A stretch of 64,000 bases of DNA from Gari tellinella (Eukaryota; Mollusca; Bivalvia; Cardiida; Psammobiidae), in assembly GCA_922989275.2 (NCBI GenBank), contig OV277864.1, positions 46,871,550 to 46,935,549 on the forward strand, given 5' to 3'. A program made the position numbers and the translations under genes. The notes below the pieces were generated by a model. The model was not told the origin of the DNA and did no database searches. It worked only from the letters and a program-made list of their open reading frames with translations. Positions 1-12,765 of the stretch are shown piece by piece. The first letter of the stretch is position 1. Each line of letters starts with the position of its first letter.

Positions 1-67
1 GGTGAGCTGTGACTGGCTGTAATGTTTTGTTCAAAACCAACGCATTGTCTGGATTACTTTCTCTTAG

Positions 68-134
68 GCATAATGCAGGAGGCCAAATGTCGTCATTGGC
101 GTTGACGTTACTAAATCAACGCCACGTTTTGGAG
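68..134 (+). other. Possible isolated exon (weak)
   Basis: A pyrimidine-rich tract ending in TTAG precedes an open 67 bp stretch followed by the donor-like GAG|GTAAAT. One frame is open and encodes HNAGGQMSSLALTLLNQ, which faintly resembles a strand of a laminin-G or lectin-like fold. No neighbouring exon was found and the stretch is too short to identify. It could be chance. Confidence 0.15.
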
Positions 135-250
135 GTAAATATATATGGCGGAGGTATAACAACCTATGGCTTAAAAGAGTTAAATACTGACCACTCATGT
201 CAAAGTCTTTATTGAATTTCTTACTTAAATTCAGAAGTGATGTTAATTTA

Positions 251-403
251 TAAGGAATAAATCGAATATTTATTGTGTTCATGGAGGTATGAAATTAAAT
301 CCTGGTCACAGTTTTGTATGAAACAGCCTCGCGGTTTCATACAGTGTGACAAGGTTTTTCCGAATATCTCCATGGACACAATAAAGATTCGAATTATTCC
401 TTA
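251..403. repeat. Foldback element, AAGGAATAA family
   Basis: The ends TAAGGAATAA and TTATTCCTTA are inverted, and the interior keeps pairing (GTTCATGGAGGTAT-like arm against ATCTCCATGGACAC). A GTATGAAAC/GTTTCATAC stem lies at the centre. Related copies lie at 35569-35718 and, with a truncated left arm, at 20791-20918. This is a MITE-like foldback repeat with no coding capacity. Confidence 0.7.
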
Positions 404-1629
404 ACTAGTTTAAACACCATCACTTTAGGTTTCTGTTATAATGAAGAAGAGACAATTTCCAACAACCAGTTGTAAACTTGAAAGTTAACAAGTCAGCAAG
501 AATTGCAATTCAATAGGGATTTCAAGAATCGTTACACAATATGTACATCTAAGTTGACCATCTATCAACTGGAACTCCAATTTAGGATCTGCATGGGTTT
601 TAGATTTATTTTCGTACATAGTCCAGGGACCCAGATATTATTGCATGAGATGAACAACTATTCCAACATTTTCTCCTTTAGGCTTAGTTTGTAACCAGTT
701 ATTAGCATCGTATGTCAGGTCACAATATAGTATCTGGATAGCGACAGAGGTTGTAGGTACATGTAAGGTTTTTCAACCCTAGGTGTTGGTATGGTTGTGC
801 ATTGTAATGTGTGTTTCTTGCACCAGTCATCTTTATTCACGGGTTTAATATTTCATGTGAACTACCGGTATGTTATTCCAATAGAATATCTAAGTATATG
901 ATGATATATGAGAAACTTAAATTCATTTAGCAATCACTCAGAAAATAAAATGATATATTTTATTATAACTGTTGTTGGTGTTTTTTTCAATCTGAGAAAG
1001 GAGGCTTAATATGGCGAATTTCCATTTCAAAGTGATATATATTGCATTTACTGAAAACATCAAACACTTTCGATGTTAGATAAAAGGGAAGGGATAAAGA
1101 TTCCTGTGGTAAATTTAAATTGATAATATATATTAATAGATATGCATCAAACGATCTTTATTTGAGTAATGGATTCAATGATAACGTGAATGCGGACTAA
1201 ATCATTAGCTTACCATTATTTACCGAACTATTTCTAGGACTTCTAATCTTTACCAGACACTACATTTAATTCAAATAAAATCCCTTAGGGTATTTCCCCA
1301 TTTAATTAAGTTCCGAGTAAATATTTACTTGGTTGATATAGTGTATTCAATAGTGTATTCAATCTAATTAACCCAAACAATGCTATATGTTTAAAACAGC
1401 CAATTTCACTATAATTGAGGATCACCAGTTGATATTCTACTTTGAGAGTTGTTTCCAAATGATTTTAAAATGTAAACAAACAGCGACGACCCTAATCAGA
1501 GAACCTACTCAGTGGTTCCCTGCAAAGTTGTTACCCGGTAAATAAACACGAAAGAAGACTCAAGCAGGAAACGCAACACATACAATACACCCATCTCTAA
1601 AGCAGAACACACACACAGCCATACCATAA

Positions 1630-1632
<3 letters not shown>
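404..1632. other. No gene seen
   Basis: AT-rich sequence with no ORF resembling a known protein and no credible exon. I see no repeat structure stronger than short AT runs. Confidence 0.5.

Positions 1633-1670
<38 letters not shown>
1633..1670. repeat. (AC)n microsatellite
   Basis: About 19 uninterrupted AC dinucleotides, within a wider A/C-rich stretch of roughly 1560-1700. Confidence 0.95.
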
Positions 1671-1673
<3 letters not shown>

Positions 1674-1844
1674 ACCATTCCTTCATCTACACACTAAATA
1701 GAAAACAACACGCAAGACAAACATAAAGCTAAGTGAACATAGGAGCCCGCCTTGGTACGGTCAGTAGCAATCAACAATCAATTATAAATTAGTCCATTTC
1801 AAATCATTTACCTGTGAAGTGTGCATATGATTTATATCCAGATC

Positions 1845-2048
1845 AAAACTTCGTATGACAAATGCTGTCGTTAGTCAGATCATAAAAGTATAAATTATTA
1901 TTCATATTTCCATCTAATCCTAGCTTGTGACATCTCTTTGGAAACGTCTTTCAAGACAGGGTTAGATAGAGAAATCATAAATTAAATGTATTTTAAAGTT
2001 TTTACTTACGACCGTTTTTGTTGTACGAATTTTTATGAAACGGGCCCC
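1845..2048. repeat. Foldback element ending in GGGCCC, degraded
   Basis: The left arm AAAACTTCGTATGAC pairs with a right arm ending GAAACGGGCCCC. The centre (CTTGTGACATCTCTTTGG, then CGTCTTTCAAGAC) matches the internal hairpin of the better-preserved copy at 48192-48436. The left GGGCCC terminus is lost. Confidence 0.6.
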
Positions 2049-3836
2049 ATAATAGTATACGATGGACTTGACTTAATTCAAATCTAGAATTGGCTGTATG
2101 AATGTTTTTTGTTCAATGAATTAACAAACAAAAATAAATCAAAAAGTGTCCGTCTAAAGACCCGAAAGCTCCCCAAACCACTCCAATCCTCTCCAAATCA
2201 CTTCAAAACCCAACCCAGACTACTTAGATTCCTAACTATCTAATCAAATAATGATTATAAATGGAAATTTTATCTAAAGTAATGAAAAGAATATGTTAAA
2301 ATTAAAATTCGATGTTTTCTAATTTCAAGGGAAACAACTCGTACAAAACTTAAGATAGCTATATACATGTACAGTAAGTACTAGATACATTAACCCTTTA
2401 CCTAATAGCCTGTTTTTAGTTTTGGGGACAGGTACCCACTTAAAGCAGGTTGAAAGTAAAGCAGAATGTTTTAAGCTGCCATCTGCTAGAATACAAAAAA
2501 CTTACCAGTTTGTTTTTAAAAGTGGTTTCGAGAGGTTTGGGGTCTTAAGATGAACCGAATCAAAACCGTACACATTTAACATTGAACACGAACTATGTCA
2601 TAATAGATGAACAATGCCCCCACTGTGTATTGCCACTGGACAAATGAAATGCATTTTGTTGTTGTTTGTATATCTATAAATAATCCATACAAACTATTTG
2701 ACACTCAGTCAGCACACAGCTATTAACTATATTGATAAAATATTCTCAATATATATTTGTGAACTTAAAACCATAAATTGCAACGTTAATTTCTGATATA
2801 TATTTTACATATTATTGAACTTCAAAGATATATTTAGAATAAACTAAATGTACAGTTTGGCAGATAGAAATATGATTACTTGCAAAAGCTCGATAGACTC
2901 ACTCCTGTTTGATGATTCAGTGTATTAAAATGAAGGGAGGTTTGCAGGAAACAAATAGTTAGCATGAAATGAAATATAATCCGAAACTTATCAGTTTAAT
3001 TTGATATAACTTTGAACATACTTTGGTCTAGACTAGACGAATGAAAGTAAACTTTCACCTTTTCAAAAGGTTAAACGAGCTCATTTAATTCGCAAATAAA
3101 ATATTACATTGATTTGAGATGAAATAAAGGAAACTATACAGTTATGTAATAGTACATTTGCGATCAGTCAGCCAAGATCCATTCATGTTGCTATGAACTG
3201 TAGCATAGTTATGCGTAACAGTTATATCAGGGAATATCAGGTACACTCATGTATATATATATACAGTCGAATTTCGATATCAGCTACTCTATATATTCGT
3301 TTGTTGAAATTTGAACGTGATTTAACCACATACGACTTTGAAATACAGATATATTCTACCTTCGCCATATAGAAATAATGCAATCAAACATATGAATATG
3401 GGTATAAGTTCGACTGAATCGGGTTGGAGCTATCGATTTCGACTAAAATCTGTTAAATATGAGTTCACTAAATGCAATGACCTAGATTAAACCGGTAATA
3501 ATTCGTCTGAATAGTTTTGGCTTAGTAAGGCTTGAATATCCAACTTAGTATAAAATGCACTCTACCAAAGCCTGGGTTATGTTTAAAAATCGTCGAGCAT
3601 GACGAAAGCGTGCAGTTTGGCACTTCTGATGATGTCTCCAGTGAGAGACGAAACCGTCAATGTAAGTAAAATGTTAGTGCTGTGTTTTGAAGAAAATGAT
3701 ACTTTTAATATGCTAAAAGCTGTAACATGTCAAAGTGTGGGAATATAGTCTATGATTCCTTTCCAGGTCATATATTTTACATGGGGAATGGGCTACAACT
3801 AAAAAGGCGTTTTCGAACTGTGATGGAAATAGTTTA
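2049..3836. other. No gene; remnant repeats
   Basis: Noncoding. Around 2400-2510 lies half of the AAAGCAGGTTGAAAGTAAAG foldback family that is complete at 41998-42076. The rest is AT-rich sequence without a recognisable gene. Confidence 0.5.
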
Positions 3837-4086
3837 AAGTGGAGCGCAATTTATTAGTATGTTTAAAATACAAAAGTTACAGGGTTTAAACGCAAATAAA
3901 ACATTCCAAAAAAGTGTTGAAAATGCAAACTTCTAACAATTTATTTTACACTGAGTGAAAAACAGTTTGGAGCCTGGTCAGACGCCGGGGAACCCGGTGT
4001 TTGATCTGACTCAAAATTGTTTGCAATTGAAATAACGATTTTCGGATAAACTCGTTGTTTGGGAAAGAATAACATCGTCTCAACTG
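3837..4086. mobile_element. TA-flanked MITE family A, degraded copy
   Basis: The right end reads GGGAAAGAATAACATCGTCT then CAACTG, matching the terminus of family A. The left end (GTGGAGCGC) is diverged. The centre holds the shared hairpin (3964-4027) with a GGGGAACCC tip and several unpaired changes. The short ORFs here are by-products of the repeat. Confidence 0.6.
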
Positions 4087-4902
4087 TAATAGTGATGTCC
4101 AGGATTGGTACATATCTCCAAAGATAGATATGTTTCGCAAAGTAATGTATGCAGGTAAACTGTAACATTTTGTCTGAGATAAATTATCAATGCCTCAAAA
4201 AAAAAATATACGTACAACTTTTTGTATTATAAGAGCGTAATCTGGCATTTACACATGCTCATAGATGTATGGTAAATGACCACTTAATACATGTACCTGA
4301 TGTAAAACCCATTACGTCATCTGCTGAAACTCATTCAATGCTGAAACTTTTAATGAACGCTTCGAATTTTCAATTAAATTTCATCCATTTTTTATTATTA
4401 GGGTGGTTTCAAAAACACTTTACAAAATGACAAATAGTGCTGGAGCCCTGTGATCATAATCTACACTGTTCGCAAAGGACAAGTGTACTCTTAACATGTG
4501 TACGATTTGTTAATGATGAGTATACGCGTCGTTAGGGTTGACTATATTAAACAATCATCGTCTGCATTTTATCAAATCTGAATTTTAGCTTAATTGACTA
4601 AAGTAATATATATGAGTGTCAAGCAATTTTGGTACTGATCAGAGACAGCCTAAAGCTAGCTCTGATCTGGATCGAAACTATTTACAAATAACCAGTGTAA
4701 GCGGGATAAGGCAATGAAGAGGTTTAACAACCTTGTATAATTCCGTTTGTAACTGCCATGACATAACCAACCTTATTGCATTGCAAAATTATACAGACCA
4801 AGCACCGTTATCATCCCAGGCTCTGTATCTGAGTTTAGTCTACACTGCCAAATACCGTATTTACTACAGCTACATAAAATGCTTTAGATGTATGTGGGTC
4901 TC
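4087..4902. other. No gene; foldback remnants
   Basis: Noncoding. A weak hairpin sits near 4640-4690 (GATCAGAGACAG against CTCTGATCTGGATC), probably an old relative of the hairpin-bearing MITEs. The small ORFs show no protein similarity that I recognise. Confidence 0.4.
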
Positions 4903-4964
4903 AAACAGTGTAAATCAAGACCAGCCGCCGCGTCTTTTACGCGGCGGCTGGCCTTGATCTATAC
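4903..4964. repeat. GC-rich hairpin element (GCCGCCGCG)
   Basis: AAGACCAGCCGCCGCG and CGCGGCGGCTGGCCTT face each other across a 7-base loop, inside AAACAGTGTA-type flanks. A related, weaker copy is at 49988-50052. It is a foldback repeat core. Confidence 0.7.
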
Positions 4965-5479
4965 TAATCTAAATGGCACAGGTCATTGGTATTTATGTGC
5001 AGTTTTATGCATTTCATTTGCATTAACAGAAGAATTCGAACACTTTATTTCTTGATTTAACAGTAACGCCCACGTACATGTACAAACTGAATGAGATATT
5101 TAAAATATTCTTTTGAGCTGGGTATTTTGTTATAGTTTGTAGACACGCAAATCTGATAGAAATACAGTTCTCAAATTGAATACAATGCAAGGAAATTATT
5201 CACAAGATTTGACTTGAGTTTAGTGACCTTAGTTAACATAAACTCCTTTGGTTGGAACTTTATATGCGCAACATCAATCAATCTTTAATCTGCCGTAATA
5301 GTGCCTGCCCTGAACCACTGCAGAAAACTGTTTAATTAAGTTTTATGCGTATTTAGATTCAAGAAACTTAAAGGCGAATGTCCAAGATAAGACGCCGCAT
5401 AAGACGGCGTCTTCTCTGGATGCAAACTGTTTGCAAATAATAATGTATACACATAAAAGTGATTAAGATTCCAAAATGA

Positions 5480-5775
5480 TCGCACGTTGCTCGCATTTAG
5501 TCCTACACAATAAAAGTTTTCGTATCTGAATATTTATGGATAACACTTTCACTCTCAATGCCGCCATAAATCGCGTTTATAAACAGTTTGGGTCCTGATC
5601 AGACGCCGCGAAACGCGGCATCTGATCAGGACCCAAACTGTTTGACATTGTTTTCGATATAAATTAAGCCATAAAACATTAAATCTTACTTTGAAACGTG
5701 TCTTGCAGACAACAATACTTAAGCATACGACAATTAAGCGGTGAAGGGGTAAAATTCTCCCAAAACATTTGACCA
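5480..5775. mobile_element. MITE with shared hairpin, GCG tip
   Basis: The hairpin at 5579-5644 runs AAACAGTTTGGGTCCTGATC to its complement around a GCGAAACGC tip. The base pair changed relative to sister copies (GGGTCC against GGATCC) is matched on the opposite arm (GGACCC). Flanks include CACTTTCACTCTCAATGCCG and GGTGAAGGGGTAAA, as in the TTAA-flanked family, though TTAA itself is not preserved here. Confidence 0.6.
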
Positions 5776-5837
5776 TGAAAGGGTTACTTATTTACTTACT
5801 GGAATTCACCGTCTACAACGCAAGTCAGATTCTGCAA

Positions 5838-6720
5838 TGAACGATGTGGTCCTTCTTAATTCCTCTATCCGTTCATATAGCTTGGTCTGTACAGGTATCG
5901 GCTCTGGCCACACATACTTCCTTTTCTCGTCCAGATTTGGACACCTCTGCAGTTTATGCTCCGTCGTTTGCTGGTCAAGGCCACAAGCACACCGGGGAAT
6001 GGGGCTATCTTCCTCTTGGTAAACATATGTGAATTAAACCTGTTGTATCCAGTGCGGAGCCATACAGAAGCCAGTTGTTCCCTTCTGTCAAGCAGATAGT
6101 AGTAATCTTTTCTTGTCGTTGGCTTCATAAGGGTCTTGGTCACTGTTGTTTCTCCTCGTGTATGACCATGTTCAGTGGTTGGTCTCATGTGGCCCTAAGC
6201 TTCGCTAATCTGTCTGCCCTCTCGTTTTAAGGAACCCCAAAGTGAGCTGGTATCCACTAGAGGCAGACCACTTTGTTCTGGCTTAGCTTGTGTAGAGCCC
6301 TAGACACAAATGGCAGTCTGGCACTTCCAAAAGCCTGGATAACTGACATTGCATCTGTCAAGATGACCTCTTTGAGACAATTCTCTTCTGATTCTTCAAT
6401 CGAGTTTGCTGCCTGTAAAATGGCCTCAACTTCTGCTCTATAGTAGGAAAATGCTTTCCTGTTGCAGCACTTAGAGTCTCTTATCCCCCAGAGATGTGAG
6501 AGATGTAAACACCCGCTCCTCCATCTTTTATTGCGGCTGAGGCTGAGCCGTCAGTGTAAACATGGGTCTATGTTTCTGACGGGTATTTGTCATCAATCAT
6601 GGCCATCGTTACAGATCGCCTGGCGTTGTCGTCCATCACATCATGTAGAAGACCAGGTACAATTGTGCTTTTGCTTTGATTTGAAGTGTCATGCTTCCAG
6701 GATTCGGAAAGGTCTGATGC
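5838..6720 (-). pseudogene. Decayed LINE: RNase H domain and C-terminal tail
   Basis: The minus strand can be read as the 3' part of an RNase H-bearing non-LTR retrotransposon. Visible pieces are YTDGSASAA (near 6540-6566), YRAEVEAI (near 6420-6446), VILTDAM (near 6350-6366) and NERADRLAKL (near 6200-6228). These are the four acidic positions expected of an RNase H active site (D, E, D, D). A tail with RTGYNRFNSH and KIAPFPG follows, open from 6188 to 5865. In-frame stops interrupt it (near 6570, 6484, 6263, 6231 and 6188), and at least one frameshift lies between 6484 and 6446. No endonuclease or reverse transcriptase portion is visible nearby, so this is a 5'-truncated dead copy. Family assignment (I, R1, Jockey or similar) cannot be settled by eye. 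Confidence 0.75.
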
Positions 6721-8688
6721 AAGGAAAGGAAGCAGTCGGTGTCCCAGCTGAGCAGAATGACTTCTGTGCAGCCTCTTGGACTAGTTTAAAACAGGCAGAA
6801 AGTGAAGCAGAATGGTACTTTAGGCGCAATCTGCTTTATTTTTAACTTGCTTTAAGCGGGTACATATTTTCAATACTAGAATCATGCACTGGGATAATGG
6901 GTTAGTTTAAACATATTTTATTTCCATATACATAAGGAAATGGGTCGGGTCACAATTTCTCTCAACATTAGATTCGACCCTTCCCCTGAGATTCGACCCT
7001 TCCCCTGTTAATGGGTTAACTAGATATAATCGTAAAATAGAATGTCTTTGAGAAATAGGTAGATGCTTTAAACTTATGTAAATGCCTTAATATTGTTACG
7101 GGCAAATTTGTCGTTACAATTTTCCCCCTTTCATTTCTACATTGTCGTCTGTTTCAATAGTGTCAGTTACGCAGCGTCTGATCTGGATTCATCCTGTTTG
7201 CAAACGCGCCTTTTGACGTCATTGAAAGTGAAAGTGTTAACCTAATGTAGTACCCAACGCTTTTCCTGACAATGTTGTCTGGGGATTTATTCCTACCCGA
7301 GTGAGCTTGTTATTGTCGTTTTAAGGCAGATTTGCTGATTATACTAAGATACACAGACAGTCCCCTTTGGAGCTTTCACCTTCAATACAACAAACACTTG
7401 TCTTTCACACCATCGATGTGTAAATCATTCAGCCGTCATTATAGCGGGATTTTACTCTTTATATCACATGTGCATTTCACAGTTTAGAATAAACTGACAT
7501 ATATTATTTGTTATCGCCTAAAGTGAAAGCACTGTATCCAGAAACTTCTGAATTGAACCCATTGGTACCTAGCGTCCCATAAGAGAGACATAGGCAAACA
7601 GTATAAACTCTAATTAGACGCCGCATGATGAGTTCAATATAAAACAAACCGAAAATGAAAAATTAGACCAGGCAACCCATAGATAAAAAATGCACTAATC
7701 CAATATATAATCATGGAAGAATTCACTTGGGATAAATGTTTTGGGTTAAACAGACACTGTCGGAGAAGAAAACACCCAATGACGTAATGAGTACGTTGTG
7801 TGACTCTATATTGAAAATAATCTTGATTGCAGATGTAAATTAAATCGAGCCAATCGTTAAAAAACTGTGACGTATCAGACAAAGACATAAGCTAAAACCT
7901 GTGATTGTATGTGAAATGTAGACTTCTGTGCGACTGGATGTCAATACAAAAATAAGATAAGTCATGATTGCTGGTCACCATGTGCCCGTTAAACGTAACA
8001 TTAGATAATAAACGTCTAGAAATGTGTATGCAGGGGAGAATATATTAGTCCCTCCCTTTTAAACGAAACTAACATATAGAAAATAACAGTTTTTTAAAAA
8101 TATTTCCGATCGATTTTAATCTGAGTAACAAACCGTTTGGAAAATGATCCGACGCCTGGTTACCTTAAGCCTGATCTGGCTGCACAATGTTGTGAATGGA
8201 ACTATTATTTAGCATAGACGCGTATAGTAGAAAGAATAACGTCACATCTTTCTCCACTATACTTCAGTTGTGGCACAGGTACTTGACATATAGATCTAGA
8301 TCTATTACCCATAAATAAAAAATGTACGTACTGTGGCGTTATTTGACGGAATTTGATGAAATAAAAAGTAGATATTGATAAATTAATCATTTCCCGAGGG
8401 TACCACAAGAGAATATCGGCGAGTTAGTCTATTTTAGCATCAGTTTAAGTCGATAGTTAAGACTAGGTGTTGGATTGCATTGTATACCTTGTATCTATAA
8501 TAGAAGTCTAGTAAAAAACTATATTTTGTTTTTGGTAATAGTTCTATATCTATGTGTCAAGTACCTGTGAGTTGTGGTATACTAAAAACCTTGTTACAAA
8601 TATTCGCCGAGAATACACAGACATGAACCCTTCTGTGGGTAACACAGAATTCTTTGTATAAAAAATCCCGGTTCCCATGTTATGAAAA
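6721..8688. other. No gene; scattered repeats
   Basis: Half of the AAAGCAGAATG foldback family lies near 6786-6860. A fragment of the shared hairpin family (TCTGATCTGGATTC) lies near 7170-7205. The stretch 7555-7735 is a diverged copy of sequence at about 17875-18065, with common words such as TTCAATATAAAACAAA and ACCAGGCA. No credible exon was seen. Confidence 0.5.
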
Positions 8689-8786
8689 GTTTGAATTGAG
8701 TCTGATCATCTGATTGGTCGGATTTCAGCAAAAGCTCAAATCTGACCAATCGAATGCTTGAGAACGGTCTCAGACTCAACTCAAAC
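8689..8786. repeat. Foldback element, TTGAGTCTGA family
   Basis: GAATTGAGTCTGATCATCTG and the segment ending GGTCTCAGACTCAACTC form imperfect inverted arms. Inside them, ATTGGTCGGATTT pairs with AAATCTGACCAAT. Relatives are near 21868-21975, 36670-36780 and 46755-46860. Confidence 0.55.
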
Positions 8787-9994
8787 GCCTTATTACCCTA
8801 GGTCTGGGATTTAGTGGTCAATAAAAAGAAGTTGATTTGGCGGTTGTTGAAATAACAGGCCATTCAAATGAAGAAGGAACACTATTTAGATGTTTGGTTT
8901 TTATACGTTAACTTTTATTTACATTAAACATCTTTAATATTATACCGGAAAGACGATAAACCACAGAATAATACATATAATTCCATAACTTTATAAACAA
9001 ACAAACGTACATGGAAACGAAGCGTAAAAGTTAAAGTAGACCTTTGTACCTACTACATGTATATTGTAATGCTTATTACAAACATTATAGATACCATAAC
9101 CCTGAGAACAACATTTATTTGCAACAGTGCATGTCCTGATCAGAGAAGTTTGATATATTTATTGACAGTAGTTCCAATAGGTCTAAAAGCCATGATGCAA
9201 ATACACCAGCACATATACACATGACTGACAACTTATAAAAAAACAAGTAACAAAACACATACATGCACGTATATAACACAGTACAAAAGTGCGGAGAAGG
9301 TATTTAACAATGATGCATATATTTAGAAAAGTAATAAGTAGAGATTCTTGTCAGTTGCACGTTTAGACCGTACGGACACTTATCTGACTGTCCTTTTGCT
9401 AGTAGCCTAAATGTCAAGTGTGTTAATTTCGATTTAAGATAAATTATGCTCAAATAGCCTGACGATAAGAACAAAAAACAAAAACAGAAATTCCGAGCTG
9501 ATAAATAGAGAAGTGAAAGAGATACTGTTAGGTTAGCAATTATTGTTTTAATACATAATGTAGTTGTTACTCATTCAAGATAATTGTTTTTGATGTTAAC
9601 ATATTATTTTCATTGCAACCAGTTTGGATTCCAGGCTCCGAATAGTTTGCTACCCTGATAGATATTAATCGTCAGGATTTAAAAACAATGAGTCATTTTC
9701 TATATTTTAGTGCATATCATTTTCCTTTAGATTTATCCAGACGAAAAAGAATAGCGTATTCTGCACTGAAAATTGTCAGCATGCAGTCAGTATTTTTCTC
9801 AATCACGACATCTTTAACTTTCTCTCTGAGAACACTAATTACGTAATGTGCACATTACAGATTCAATTAGATTTGAGTCCATTTATATGAAATAGGTATT
9901 GACATCTCGAGCTTTTAAATGTCCATTTTCATTACACATTTACAAACTGAAACTGATCCGCTGAGAACTCAATTACAGTAACGTTCCGCTCATA
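8787..9994. other. No gene seen
   Basis: AT-rich noncoding sequence with no recognisable exon, RNA gene or strong repeat. Confidence 0.5.
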
Positions 9995-10196
9995 CAGTGG
10001 AGAAAACGTTATTCTTTCCCGTTTAAACGCAAACGTACGCAAACGCAAAACACTAAAACGTAGAAAATGACAACTTTTTGACAATTCTGATAATTCATGT
10101 TTATCTTGGTGGCAAACAGTTTGGAGCCTGATCAGACGCCGGGTTACCCGGCGTCTGATCTGGCTCCAAACTGTTTGCACCGCAAATACTAGTTTT
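9995..10196. mobile_element. MITE family A, right end lost
   Basis: It begins with the family A terminus CAGTGGAGAAAACGTTATTC preceded by TA. It holds a near-perfect hairpin at 10112-10179 with a GGGTTACCC tip, then breaks off after the CGCAAATACTAG-like segment without the terminal inverted repeat. The ORFs overlapping it are repeat-derived. Confidence 0.8.
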
Positions 10197-10886
10197 TTTC
10201 CACGTCGTATGGTCACACTACATGTGGGGGGATGGGTACTGAAGGCATAGTGGTCATGCTCCTTGTAACAACTTCTTGGTATCCTCATCCGATGTCGAAA
10301 TAGTTCGGACATGAAATTAGTTAAATGCGGCCCTGCCAGTCCGAAATGTGAATGTTACAGTAGAATTCATAGCGTAAATCAAAGCGTTGCGAGCTTAGCG
10401 AACATAAATGGTCTAGTTTTTTATTGCCTGAAAATGCCCGTGTTTCTCGAAATGCCATTCGATCATTTCAAAGTCTACCCCATCCCATAGGTTGTGCTTG
10501 TATTGCATTGTTTGGTGTTTCAGACTTGTTTGAATTTTTTGACATTCTGAAGATATGTGTATGCCGCACCTACACGGCCTATAGGAAGCTACTCCCCTGT
10601 CAAAAGCAGACGATATAATGGTGTCGAGAGGGTTAAATCAGATAATACAATTTGGTGGTTGAAGATTTAATACAACGTTCGAAACAAACATAAAAAACAA
10701 TGTAACCTCAAAGAAAGGGTTTTGTTGTAATTTGAAAAATCGGCACGTGCCCAAGTTTGTCCAATAAAGTCCGTGTAAGCCACTTTATTCTACGTTTTAT
10801 TAGTTCTCACTAATACAAAATGAGAGCGAATTTTATGTTTTCCAGAAAATGAATGGGCTGGTGTATGGATTGTCAGACGTTTCTCA
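10197..10886. other. No gene seen
   Basis: Noncoding. A 64-codon open frame at 10424-10618 has no recognisable domain and no splice context, so I do not call it. Confidence 0.45.
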
Positions 10887-11097
10887 TTAACCCTTAGCCC
10901 GCCAAATAAATTTTCTGCTATATTTCTCGTCTGCTTCAAGTTTCAAAGTGCTTCAACGTTGCTCAAAATTGCTGAAAATGTTGTCCGAGTGTCAAACAGC
11001 TTGGATCCGGATGAGACGCCGAGTTACTCGGCGTCTCATCCGGATCCAAGCTTTTTGCATATGGAGCTATAGTCGTGACTGGCAGGCTAAGGGTTAA
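10887..11097. mobile_element. TTAA-flanked MITE (piggyBac-like), family P
   Basis: Terminal inverted repeats CCCTTAGCC and GGCTAAGGG lie directly inside TTAA on both sides, the signature of piggyBac-type insertion. The hairpin at 10994-11058 has a GAGTTACTC tip. The element carries no ORF, so it would depend on a transposase made elsewhere. Sister copies are at 38636-38841 and, truncated, 43400-43578. Confidence 0.8.
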
Positions 11098-11115
11098 CAA
11101 AGAAAATCAAGGATA

Positions 11116-11310
11116 CAGTAAAATCTCTCTATTACGACCACTAAATTGTGTTTATTATTAAGTGTTACGACATAAGACTGCGCTAAAAGCAAGGTGACAG
11201 TAAAACAAAAATATCTCCTTTAGGAGCTTTCTATTTTACTGTCACCTTGCTTTAATTTGTCACCTGCCTTGTTACAATCAAATATATTTCATCTATATTG
11301 GTCATGATAG
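11116..11310. mobile_element. MITE family D, diverged right end
   Basis: The left terminus CAGTAAAATCTCTCTATTAC follows TA. The interior pairs AGCAAGGTGACAGTAAAA with TTTTACTGTCACCTTGCT around an AGCTCC-type tip. The right terminal repeat is not clearly preserved. The best copy of this family is at 41605-41810. Confidence 0.65.
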
Positions 11311-12167
11311 ATAGGATGTACTCTATTTCCACACAAAACAAGCAAAACATCAAATGCATACATTCACAATGTGTATTGTAATAAATGAGATGGTGTCATC
11401 GAAATAGAGAGTCCTTAAGATGCAATGAAATAAAATGAACTGACGAATGGGTTAGTTAAACCAAATCAAATAAAATGTTCATCACAATCGGCCCTAGCGA
11501 CGATTATACTCGTCATGTACTCGTTCCAAATGCAAACAATGTAGACCCATATGAGAGGCCTCCTCCTATAAGAGGGCTCCTGCAATGAATTGTAAAAACA
11601 ACCGATAATAGTAAATATTGACTAGATAATATTGAAATGGATTTGTCAATTTGAAGTCTCACGGGTAAAATGATATTAGGACTTAACGTGTTAAATCTTG
11701 TCACAAACATCATTGATCCAGGATTTGCAGAGAGGTCATTGCACCAAATTAACGGTGCACATTTCGATTCGATGTCACTAGAAATTCTGTGTAATATGTT
11801 TTGAAATTGATATTGTGGTGTTCTACCCGTCTCTTATTGTGATTTACAGTAAAGTATGAACACGCATGTCTTGCCGTTTTGTCCCATAAAACCCCGATAA
11901 TACGTCGAATATATTCTAGTGTTGTGTACTTCAATGGATATGCCTTAATGTATGTGAACATCCAGTTCAAATACGTTTAGAAAATAAGTAAGACATTATG
12001 GAGAGTCAGACAGACACATTTCAATAACTTATTGACCATGGTTCGTGGGGTGATTGGGTCATCTGTCTGAATGAGCATTTTCACAGACCTCATAACCACC
12101 ATGATCACTGATTGATGTGTGTCTGGTAATGTTCATAATATTTTGATGATCGACCTTCTAGAAATAC
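11311..12167. other. No gene seen
   Basis: Noncoding and AT-rich. Small ORFs on both strands lack recognisable domains. Confidence 0.45.
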
Positions 12168-12376
12168 AGTAAACCCCCTCAATTACGGCCACTTAATATT
12201 GTCAATGACCAGGTGTTTCAGGCAGGTGACTGCTTAAAAGCAATTGAGGTGAACGTAAAACAGAAAGCGCCTTCTTAAGCTTTCTGTTTTACGTTCACGT
12301 TGCTTTAAGCTGGCACCTGTATTTTATGCAGTCAATTATAGTTCATTTTAGTATGTCGCAATATAGAGGTTTTACT
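12168..12376. mobile_element. MITE family D
   Basis: It starts TA|CAGTAAACCCCCTCAATTAC and ends with an AGAGGTTTTACT-type inverted terminus. The central arms GTGAACGTAAAACAGAAAG and CTTTCTGTTTTACGTTCAC are almost perfectly complementary. There is no coding content. Confidence 0.75.
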
Positions 12377-12765
12377 CTACGTGATTAAAAATAACCATGA
12401 CAATTTTGGAATATCAGCATATATTTTACATCTGGCAAAATTGCAATGAAACGTTTAAAACCCATATCAAAGCATCTCACGAGCAGGTTTATTTGTTGTT
12501 AAACCTTTGCCCACGAATACACTTTTTTAACACTTTGCCCCATTGCATGTTTCTAGTTTCGAAGACCATAAAGCGCATACTACTTAACTTTCAACCTGCA
12601 ATAAGTTACTCTCTGTTAAGGCTTAGAAACTATTTCTATAGTCCATATTCATGACTATATTAGGTGGAGCTATTACTTTAGTGGATGAATATTTTATATG
12701 TGCTTAATGGCGCGTTTATTGGGAAAAGTGTTCAACTTAAAAATAATCCTACACTAAGACAAGTA

